Below are positions 7,570 to 13,109 of a stretch of 13,109 nt of DNA, piece by piece. This DNA comes from JANNFX01 sp040080075. Lineage in GTDB: Bacteria; Pseudomonadota; Alphaproteobacteria; Rhizobiales; Hyphomicrobiaceae. The position numbers and the translations under genes are program-made. Each line of letters begins with the position of its first letter. Within the stretch, counting starts at the first letter, position 1. Location of the stretch: assembly GCA_040080075.1 (NCBI GenBank), contig JBEBJD010000324.1, positions 1-13,109 on the forward strand, in the 5' to 3' direction. Below the pieces are notes generated by a model, which was not told the DNA's origin, searched no databases, and saw nothing but the letters and a program-made list of their open reading frames with translations.

Positions 7570-8097
7570 TTACGTATTGCGGCGTAAGGGCAGGATCTTG
7601 GATCCGGTGTTTGCCCCTGCCAACGGCTTTACGCCGGGACTGGACTGGCCCATGTCAAAAGGCTTCGCCACCGGCGTTAACACGCGCTCAGGGACCGGGT
7701 CTGGCTCAAACGAGTTCAGCTCCGCGTCTTCAAGCGCCGCGCGGTCAGCCTCGGCCTTGGCTTCGAGTTGCAGCAATTCGGCGGGCAATTGTATGGCGGG
7801 AAAGCGTGCTGCGCGCCCGGTCATGGTGGCTCCTGGCTCAATGGTAATGGTGGTGTGATGGATATCGCCTTCGACGATGCAGCCGCCTTTGAGTATGACG
7901 GAACTGGCGTGGATTGGGCCTGTCACTTGACCTTCGATGATGATCTCTCTGGCTGCTGCCGAACCCGTCAGATAGCCGTTAGGACCAATCACCAGGTTTG
8001 AGCAGGCTATGTCGCCGTCGAACCAGAGGTTCACGACGACCCGGCCGGCGGCGATAAGGCGACCGCGCAGTTGGGTATCGGTGTCAACTGTGAGCAC
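7570..8097 (-). CDS. Bactofilin family (polymer-forming cytoskeletal) protein
   Basis: This 175-residue protein has the bactofilin (DUF583) core of short beta-helix turns at residues 5-100. Repeated strand units include RGRLIAAGRVVVN, WFDGDIACSNLVIGPNGYL, REIIIEGQVTGPIHASSVIL and GCIVEGDIHHTTITIEPGA. Bactofilins self-assemble without nucleotide into filaments or patches on the inner membrane face and organise wall or stalk enzymes. The core is followed by a charged helix (EAKAEADRAALEDAEL) and a Pro-rich tail, the part that usually differs between family members. The start is a GTG at 8097: an in-frame TAG sits one codon earlier (8101-8103) and GAGG precedes it, so no longer form is possible. 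The tusA-like gene lies 163 bases upstream on the same strand. No peptidase M23 gene, a frequent bactofilin partner, is seen here. Confidence 0.85.
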   Translation of the reverse strand: MLTVDTDTQLRGRLIAAGRVVVNLWFDGDIACSNLVIGPNGYLTGSAAAREIIIEGQVTGPIHASSVILKGGCIVEGDIHHTTITIEPGATMTGRAARFPAIQLPAELLQLEAKAEADRAALEDAELNSFEPDPVPERVLTPVAKPFDMGQSSPGVKPLAGANTGSKILPLRRNT

Positions 8098-8260
8098 GCG
8101 CTAGGCCTCGCTGGCATTGCTATTTCACTGGAGGCGCCGAAGGGCACTAAAACTGTAGCCTCGGCACGCCACCCTCTAAAAACAGACCTTGTTGACGAAA
8201 TATGTCGTGTATGGGGCGGTCGCTTGCCAAGCCAACGTCAAAGTACAGCCGCGTGAGGCT

Positions 8261-8500
8261 TCATACATCGGCAGTGTGCCGGATCAAGAAGCGGTAGATG
8301 CCTGCCGCGTCACTTGACTCAAGCAATGTGTGGCCTGTTAGACGGCAGAATGCTTCGAAATCGTCGGAAGCACCTGGATCAGTGGCTAAGATCTCCAGCG
8401 TCGCTCCCGGGGGCAGGCTGCTCATGGCTTTTTTAGCTTTAAGAATCGGCAGCGGGCAGGTTAATCCCTGGGTGTCGAGTGTCAGATCGGCCATCGTCAC
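8261..8500 (-). CDS. TusA/SirA/YedF-family sulfur carrier protein
   Basis: This protein of 79 residues has the full TusA-like fold. LDTQGLTCPLPILKAKKAMS (8-27) carries the signature CPxP motif with the sulfur-accepting Cys at residue 15. It is followed by LPPGATLEILATDPGASDDF (29-48) and a C-terminal helix and strand (FCRLTGHTLL, IYRFLIR). Family members pass persulfide sulfur to tRNA thiolation, molybdenum cofactor or sulfur-oxidation pathways; which one applies cannot be read here, because no sulfurtransferase or dsr/hdr gene is adjacent. The frame opens with GTG at 8500, but ATG at 8494 gives the more typical MADLTLD N-terminus and may be the real start. It is divergent from the RND transporter gene, with about 300 bases between them. 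Confidence 0.88.
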   Translation of the reverse strand: MTMADLTLDTQGLTCPLPILKAKKAMSSLPPGATLEILATDPGASDDFEAFCRLTGHTLLESSDAAGIYRFLIRHTADV

Positions 8501-8796
8501 GGCGTTCCATTGTGCTGAGCCACATGAATGCGGCTACATGAGCAAATCAGTACTGTGCGGACCAGCCCCTGCATGAGCTCACGTGCACGTCTAATTTATT
8601 ACTTAGAGCAAACACTTGGACCCGGCAAGCTGACATGGTGCGGCCATTCTCTCCTGGATCCTCTGTGACCACTTGCGCCCGCGCCAAACCAGGTGCGACA
8701 ACTGACAACGGCCGATTCTAGTGATACCCAACGCGTGTTGTGTCGCGCTGGGTTGTCCAATGCGAAATTTTACGGCCGCAGGGGGAAAACCGGCAT

Positions 8797-11154
8797 ATGG
8801 CAAGCACCGGAGAACAACGGCGCTCGTTCTTATTTTCATTCGGTCTCGACCGGATCGGGCTCTTGGCGCTTCGAGCGCCATACGTATCGGCAACCCTCAT
8901 TTTGCTGTTGACGGCGCTCGCCATTCTGGGCGTCTCGCGCCTCAAGGTCGATGATAGCTTGTCAGAGCTGTTTCGCACCGACACCAAGGAATTCCACCAA
9001 TACGAGGAAATTGACCGGCGCTTCCCGTCGAGCGAATACGATGTACTGGTGGTGGTCGAAGGCAAGAACCTTCTCAAGAAGCCGCAACTTGAGGCATTTA
9101 GCCGGGCCGTTGTAGAACTGCAACTTGTTGATGGTGCTGGCGGGCTCGTGTCGATGCTGTCAGCGCGCGACAAGCCCGATGCGTCGGGTTTTGCCCCGGC
9201 GCTGGTACCCGACGAGCTTCCCGAAGAGGGCCCAGAGTTTGATGCCATCGTCGCACGGCTCAAGTCGAACGATATCGTCAAGGGCAAGTTCCTGTCGGAT
9301 GATGGTGAACTGGCGATGGCCGTTATTGCACTCGACCGGGCGGTGGTTGCGGAAAAAACGCCCAAGGTTGTCATTGGTGAAATCAAGGCAACGCTCGACC
9401 GGGAACTGAAAGATTCAGGCCTTACCGCCCAGCTGACAGGCGCGCCTGTCATGCAATTGGAAATCCGCAACGCCGTCGAGCGCGATCGCCTCGTCTACAA
9501 TGGTCTGGGTGCGCTGGCTGGCATGGCCGTTGCCTATTTGTTTTTCCGGCGGCTGTCGCTGACGGTGATTACGGTGCTGGGGCCGGCGATTGCCATTCTG
9601 TGGACGCTGGGTGTGCTGGGCGCACTCGATTTCCGGTTGAACTTGTTCATCAATGTCATCACGCCGCTGATCCTTGTGTCGGGCTTTTCGGATTCGATGC
9701 ATCTCGTGTTTGCCGTGCGCCGTGATATCATGCGTGGCGTGCCGCGCATCGAAGCCGCGCGCAACGCTGTGTTCGATGTGGCACCGGCCTGCCTCCTGAC
9801 GGCCATGATCCAAGCGCTGTCGATCGTCTCGTTCGCATTCGCCGATTCTGCTCTCATCCGCACCTTTGGCCTTGCCGCGCTTATAGCGGTGACGATTTCC
9901 TACACAGCCGTTGCTGTGGTAGTGCCGACACTGGCTGCACTGCTGATCCAGAAGGAAACCGTGCCCGAAGGTGCGATGCTTGAAGCCGATGAAAAGGGCG
10001 GCGTGGGCATACTGCAGGCCATAACTGATCGCGTCATGGGCGTGGCGGCGCGATGGCCGCTGATCTTCACCGTGATGGGCATTGCCGCCGTCGCTTCTTC
10101 CGGATGGTCATATATGCAGCTGACGCCCATGTACCGGCTTGCTGACCAGGTGCCGGACAAGGAACAGGCGCTGGCCGCCACCAGCCGCCTCGACAAGAAA
10201 TTGACTGGCGGCAACCCATTGCATGTGATGATCAAATGGAAGGGCGGCAAAGATGCTCCGGCAGGCGAGGGCATTTCGCTCTATGACGTCAGCACTCTGT
10301 CTGTGATCGCGCGTGCCCATGAGATCATGGAAAAGGAAGCGGGCCTGGGCAACGTCTGGTCTCTCGACAGTTTGCGGCGGTGGCTGGCGGAAACGGGCGA
10401 CAGCAACTTAGAGACGGTCAAGAAATACGTCGGCTTGCTCCCAGGTCATCTGGTGCGCCGCTTCATTTCTGAGGAAGAAAATGCCGTCCTCGTCACCGCA
10501 CGCTTGCCCGATCTCGATGCCAGCGAGATCCTGCCAGTCGTCGAAAAAATCGACAAAGCGCTAGAGACATTGCGCAAGGAAAACCCGGCGTTCGAGATCA
10601 GCGTCACGGGGCTGCCAGCTATTGCGGCACGCAATTCAGCCAAGCTGATTGGCGATCTTAATTGGGGGTTGATCGGCGATATCTTCCTGGTCTTCATATT
10701 CTTAGGAATCGTGTTGCGATCGGTTCTGGCGGGTGTGTCAAGCATCCTGCCGTCGCTGTTTCCGATCTTTGCCACGGGCGCCCTGTTGTGGTGGTTCGGG
10801 CAGGGGCTGCAGTTCGCCTCGATCATCGCCATTACGGTAGCGTTCTCGCTCGCCATCGATTCAACCGTGCATTTCCTCAACCGCTTCAGGCTCGAGGAAG
10901 AGCGCATTGGACCAGGTAAGGGCCACGCTCTTGAAGCCCTCAAATACACCGCTCATCACATTGGACCGGCCGTGGTGCTGACCACGATCGTGTTGGCATT
11001 GGGTCTTGGTGTCACCATGCTATCGACGCTGCCATCATTGCGTCTGTTCGGACAGTTGACGTCGGTGTGTCTGTTCGCGTCGCTGATTGGTCAGTTGATT
11101 ATCCTGCCTGCCACTATCTCACTCTATAGGAAGTTTTTCCCCCTTCACGCTTGA
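8797..11154 (+). CDS. RND/MMPL superfamily transporter
   Basis: This is a large inner-membrane protein of 785 residues from the ATG at 8797. I prefer that start because AGGGGG lies about 12 bases upstream and the helix pattern begins soon after; the frame is open from a GTG at 8740, which would add 19 unremarkable residues. It has the duplicated RND plan: helix 1 (about 28-47), a 190-residue periplasmic loop, a five-helix bundle (about 235-384), then helix 7 (about 420-436), a second periplasmic loop and five helices (about 625-772). The conserved intramembrane segments are LILVSGFSDSMHLVF (first half) and AFSLAIDSTVHFLNRFR (second half). Their acidic and His positions match MMPL and hopanoid-transporter-type members. 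Such proteins export lipids or other hydrophobic compounds using the proton gradient. No membrane-fusion or outer-membrane partner gene is nearby, and the substrate is unknown. It ends at a strong terminator shared with rpsU. Confidence 0.92.
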   Translation: MASTGEQRRSFLFSFGLDRIGLLALRAPYVSATLILLLTALAILGVSRLKVDDSLSELFRTDTKEFHQYEEIDRRFPSSEYDVLVVVEGKNLLKKPQLEAFSRAVVELQLVDGAGGLVSMLSARDKPDASGFAPALVPDELPEEGPEFDAIVARLKSNDIVKGKFLSDDGELAMAVIALDRAVVAEKTPKVVIGEIKATLDRELKDSGLTAQLTGAPVMQLEIRNAVERDRLVYNGLGALAGMAVAYLFFRRLSLTVITVLGPAIAILWTLGVLGALDFRLNLFINVITPLILVSGFSDSMHLVFAVRRDIMRGVPRIEAARNAVFDVAPACLLTAMIQALSIVSFAFADSALIRTFGLAALIAVTISYTAVAVVVPTLAALLIQKETVPEGAMLEADEKGGVGILQAITDRVMGVAARWPLIFTVMGIAAVASSGWSYMQLTPMYRLADQVPDKEQALAATSRLDKKLTGGNPLHVMIKWKGGKDAPAGEGISLYDVSTLSVIARAHEIMEKEAGLGNVWSLDSLRRWLAETGDSNLETVKKYVGLLPGHLVRRFISEEENAVLVTARLPDLDASEILPVVEKIDKALETLRKENPAFEISVTGLPAIAARNSAKLIGDLNWGLIGDIFLVFIFLGIVLRSVLAGVSSILPSLFPIFATGALLWWFGQGLQFASIIAITVAFSLAIDSTVHFLNRFRLEEERIGPGKGHALEALKYTAHHIGPAVVLTTIVLALGLGVTMLSTLPSLRLFGQLTSVCLFASLIGQLIILPATISLYRKFFPLHA

Positions 11155-11182
11155 GGCCGACCTCAATTTGCGTAGCTAAAGA

Positions 11183-11216
11183 AAAAGCCGCTGGTCCTGC
11201 CAGACCAGCGGCTTTT
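11183..11216. terminator. Bidirectional intrinsic terminator between the RND gene and rpsU
   Basis: A perfect 14-bp stem, AAAAGCCGCTGGTC (11183-11196) with GACCAGCGGCTTTT (11203-11216), encloses a six-base loop. The GC-rich core is flanked by A on one side and T on the other, so both the plus-strand RND transcript and the minus-strand rpsU transcript would end in a hairpin with U residues. It lies 28 bases after the RND stop and 24 bases after the rpsU stop. Confidence 0.9.
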
Positions 11217-11240
11217 CAAAACTGAATATTGGTGCCGGAA

Positions 11241-11618
11241 TTAGCGAGCGCCAAAACCGCCGCCGCCAAAACCACCACCCGAAGAGCCACCGGCGCCGCC
11301 GCCATAGCCGCCGCCGCTGGGGCGTCCACCGCCCGTACCACCACCTGCGCCACCGCGTCCGCCTGGGCCACCCTTGGCACCAGGGCCGCCACGCGCGACA
11401 ACCGGCTTATTGGGCAACAGGCCTTCACGCTGTAGCTTCTTGCGAGCCAGCTTGCGGGCACGGCGAATGGCTTCTGCCTTCTCGCGGGCGCGCTTTTCCG
11501 AGGGCTTTTCGAAGTGATTGCGCAGCTTCATTTCACGGAAGACGCCCTCGCGCTGGAGCTTCTTTTTGAGCGCCTTGAGAGCTTGATCGACGTTGTTGTC
11601 GCGAACGAGTACCTGCAA
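11241..11618 (-). CDS. rpsU: 30S ribosomal protein S21 with glycine-rich C-terminal tail
   Basis: Residues 1-69 are a canonical S21: QVLVRDNNVDQALKALKKK, EGVFREMKLRNHFEKPSEKR and RKLARKKLQREGLLP. S21 sits on the 30S platform near the 3' end of 16S rRNA and helps initiation. The start is TTG at 11618: the family always begins at (M)QVLV, and GAAGG lies nine bases upstream (11628-11632). The frame stays open to 11666, but the extra 16 codons do not belong to the family. The tail, residues 76-125, contains 31 Gly in 50 positions with scattered Arg, Ser, Tyr and Phe (RGGPGAKGG, then GGGFGGGGFGAR). This resembles the disordered glycine-rich tails of RNA-binding proteins. Typical S21 proteins end around residue 70-90. 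The terminator follows directly. Confidence 0.95.
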   Translation of the reverse strand: MQVLVRDNNVDQALKALKKKLQREGVFREMKLRNHFEKPSEKRAREKAEAIRRARKLARKKLQREGLLPNKPVVARGGPGAKGGPGGRGGAGGGTGGGRPSGGGYGGGAGGSSGGGFGGGGFGAR

Positions 11619-11769
11619 GCGGATTTTCCTTCGAGAGGGATTGAATGGCAATAAAGCTACGCCCAAGACATGCGGGCGTCAGCGCCGTATGCCTAGGGAC
11701 GTGAAGATTTGGGCAGTGTCTAGCAAACTCACCCTAAGTTGTCCATGACCCGCGTCGAGTTGGACGGTG

Positions 11770-11853
11770 TCATTTTGGTTGTTTCACCAGTACCTTGTTC
11801 ACATGCCCCATCCTGCGGCCTGGGCGGGTCTCATGCTGGGCGGCACCGAAAAG
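11770..11853 (-). pseudogene. purK: Remnant of a second purK 3' end
   Basis: The minus-strand frame reads LFGAAQHETRPGRRMGHVNK and then VLVKQPK before a stop at 11770-11772. This matches the C-terminus of the purK gene 600 bases away (REARPGRKMGHVNRV) and the family signature RPGRKMGH. Base by base, 11791-11830 and 12396-12436 agree in about 85% of positions, and most changes are silent or conservative. That suggests the copy diverged while part of a working gene. An in-frame TAG at 11854-11856 closes the upstream side, and no ATP-grasp sequence precedes it, so only the last ~28 codons remain. Confidence 0.7.
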
Positions 11854-11866
11854 CTAACATATTGTG

Positions 11867-12140
11867 TTATAAATGTATTTTGAAGAATTCTATTTTCCGG
11901 CAACTCTGATTTCCGGCAACTCTGGCGTCGAGGTAGCCGGCGCCGCTCGACGGCTCAGATACGCGCACCCCATCCTCTCGCAGACCTTCGATGTGAAACG
12001 CTATGGCTTCGCGAAGTAGTATTTCGACCGCTGCCGAAGTGTCTCCGGTCGCCACGCAGCCTGGCAAATGTGGCAAGTAAGCCGAATAATTGCCGCCAGC
12101 CTTTTTCAATAACGATTGCGTAGCACACGGAGTGACACAT
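11867..12140 (-). pseudogene. hicB: HicB-type antitoxin, frameshifted
   Basis: HicB is the antitoxin of the HicAB module: an RNase-H-like N-terminal domain binds HicA, and the family often also represses its own operon. Here the frame from ATG 12140 reads MCHSVCYAIVIEK, the standard HicB opening. It then goes out of phase at a run of five T (12102-12106 on the plus strand, AAAAA in the gene). The overlapping frame continues AGGNYSAYLPHLPGCVATGD, then ILLREAIAFHIEGLREDGVR and EPSSGAGY. Removing one A restores an intact protein. The C-terminus runs past the usual EPSS end into about 20 unconserved residues. An assembly error in the homopolymer could explain the shift, but the neighbouring hicA is independently broken, so real decay is more likely. 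Confidence 0.75.
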
Positions 12141-12144
12141 GGTT

Positions 12145-12324
12145 TTAGACCAGCTTGTGTCAGTATGCTGTTAAGTGTGCCGGGAGCAATATGCTCGCAT
12201 GGCTTTCCAGCCACTTAAACCGCCTAGGCTTAGCAAGGTGCTAGAGCTGACGATGACTGCCGCGAGTGGCAATGATCACCCAACCATCGTCGAGTAGGAT
12301 TTACAATACGTCCCGCACTTTCAT
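12145..12324 (-). pseudogene. hicA: HicA-type mRNA interferase toxin, broken by stops and a frameshift
   Basis: HicA is a small double-stranded-RNA-binding-fold toxin that cleaves mRNA. From ATG 12324 the frame gives MKVRDVL, stop (12301-12303), ILLDDGWVIIATRGSHRQL, stop (12241-12243), HLAKPRR. It then shifts frame near 12216-12222 to VAGKPCEHIAPGTLNSILTQ and AGLK. Read through, this is a complete HicA with the catalytic-histidine context RGSHRQ and the C-terminal signature GTLNSILTQAGL. Two nonsense codons and a shift in about 60 codons mean the toxin is dead. It lies directly ahead of hicB in the usual hicA-hicB order. The 3' end of hicA is not sharply defined, because its frame runs on into hicB. 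Confidence 0.75.
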
Positions 12325-12367
12325 GCCAGCATGTTACGTTGAACGCGAGACGTCGCAATATGCGGTT

Positions 12368-13108
12368 CTAACCCGGTACCTTCCCCATCACCCTATTCAC
12401 ATGCCCCATCTTGCGCCCCGGGCGGGCTTCGCGTTTGCCGTAGTGGTGGAGGCAGGCGCCGGGTTCAGCGGCGATTTGCTCCCAAGCCAAAATGTCGTCG
12501 CCAATCAGGTTGATCATTTCCGCGCTCGCCGCCTTCATCGCGGTCGAGCCGAGCGGCCAGCCGGCGACCGCGCGAATGTGCTGCTCGAACTGTGATGTCT
12601 CAGCGCCGTCTTGCGTCCAGTGTCCGGAATTGTGGACGCGGGGCGCCATTTCGTTGACGTACAAGACCTCGTTACCAGCAGCATCGAGTACGAAAAATTC
12701 AATGGCAAACACGCCCACGTAGTCGAGCCGCTCTGCAAAGCGCTGAGCGATGGTGATAGCCTCGGCGGCTGTTTGGGCCGAGATGCTGGCGGGCGCCACC
12801 GAGCGGTGCAGAATGTGATTGCGATGCTCGTTTCCAGTCACATCAAACGCGCGGAATGCGCCGTCCAGCCCGCGCGCGGCAATGACCGAAACTTCCGAGC
12901 GAAAATTGACAAAGCTTTCCAGGATCGACGGATGATCGTTCATGGCCGCCCAGGCGTCCCTGGCATCGTCAGGCTTCAGGATTTTAGCTTGGCCCTTGCC
13001 GTCGTAGCCCAAGCGGCGCGTTTTTAACACCGCAGGTATCCCGATGTCAGCCATGCGCCGTTGCAGGTCTTCAAAGCTATCGACACTGCCGAAGTTGGCG
13101 GTCATGGC
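12368..13108 (-). CDS. purK: N5-carboxyaminoimidazole ribonucleotide synthase (5' partial)
   Basis: PurK is the ATP-grasp enzyme of purine synthesis that converts AIR, ATP and bicarbonate to N5-CAIR, which PurE then rearranges. The frame is open to the window edge, so the 5' end is missing; the visible 247 residues lack roughly the first 110 of a ~360-residue enzyme. Visible parts are the ATP-grasp entry IPAVLKTRRLGYDGKGQ (start of the ATP-binding domain), ILESFVNFRSEVSVIAAR, RLDYVGVFAIEFFVL, the metal/phosphate-site block YVNEMAPRVHNSGHWTQDGA and the C-terminal REARPGRKMGHVNRV. No damage is seen. A purE gene would be expected just upstream, outside the window. Downstream lie the hicAB remnant and rpsU on the same strand. 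A second copy of the C-terminal 20 or so codons is found near 11800. Confidence 0.95.
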   Translation of the reverse strand, partial: AMTANFGSVDSFEDLQRRMADIGIPAVLKTRRLGYDGKGQAKILKPDDARDAWAAMNDHPSILESFVNFRSEVSVIAARGLDGAFRAFDVTGNEHRNHILHRSVAPASISAQTAAEAITIAQRFAERLDYVGVFAIEFFVLDAAGNEVLYVNEMAPRVHNSGHWTQDGAETSQFEQHIRAVAGWPLGSTAMKAASAEMINLIGDDILAWEQIAAEPGACLHHYGKREARPGRKMGHVNRVMGKVPG

Positions 13109-13109
13109 A

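Noticed and set aside
11216..11461. Alanine-rich alternative frames opposite and out of phase with rpsU
   Set aside because: They arise from the GGN-repeat tail of S21 read in other frames. The S21 reading is unmistakable.
1..13109. CRISPR arrays, rRNA, riboswitches and insertion sequences
   Set aside because: No regularly spaced repeats, no rRNA-like sequence, no transposase and no terminal inverted repeats with target duplications were seen.

Overview
The window looks like chromosome of an alphaproteobacterium, most likely of the Hyphomicrobiales (rhizobial) group. The clues are the S21 protein with its TTG start and downstream position relative to purK, a TPR protein end typical of the large rhizobial class III cyclases, a DUF4239 membrane protein, a bactofilin, and a generally GC-rich composition. 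This placement rests on recognition by eye, not on a search.

Layout. 1-448 (+) is the end of a TPR protein cut by the window edge. 868-1929 (+) is a lipid A type acyltransferase of the LpxL/HtrB superfamily. 2170-3507 (-) is a cyclopropane fatty acid synthase; a long imperfect inverted repeat lies just upstream of it. 4045-4497 (-) is a small flavin-binding (PPOX-like) protein and 4846-5607 (-) a four-helix DUF4239 membrane protein of clearly lower GC. 5724-7203 (-) is a wreck: the 5' part of a secreted staphylococcal-type nuclease gene runs directly into a piece of an MmeI-like restriction-modification gene that lacks both ends. 7361-7435 (-) is tRNA-Val(CAC), with a recognisable promoter. 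7570-8097 (-) is a bactofilin and 8261-8500 (-) a TusA-like sulfur carrier. 8797-11154 (+) is a large RND/MMPL transporter, which converges on rpsU (11241-11618, -) across a 14-bp terminator hairpin. The last 1.3 kb holds the 3' part of purK (-), a decayed hicAB toxin-antitoxin pair and a second, diverged copy of the purK 3' end.

Functional threads. Three intact genes act on the envelope: acyl transfer to lipid, cyclopropanation of membrane lipids, and an RND-type transporter. rpsU and purK are housekeeping genes. The accessory material lies in two places. One is the stretch below tRNA-Val, where the AT-richer DUF4239 gene and the nuclease/MmeI remnants look like a worn-down island. The other is the interval between purK and rpsU, where a dead hicAB module sits between two copies of the purK C-terminus.

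No intact novel system is evident. The most informative observations are the duplicated purK tail around hicAB, the pattern of hicAB decay, the nuclease/MmeI junction, and an unusually long glycine-rich tail on S21.
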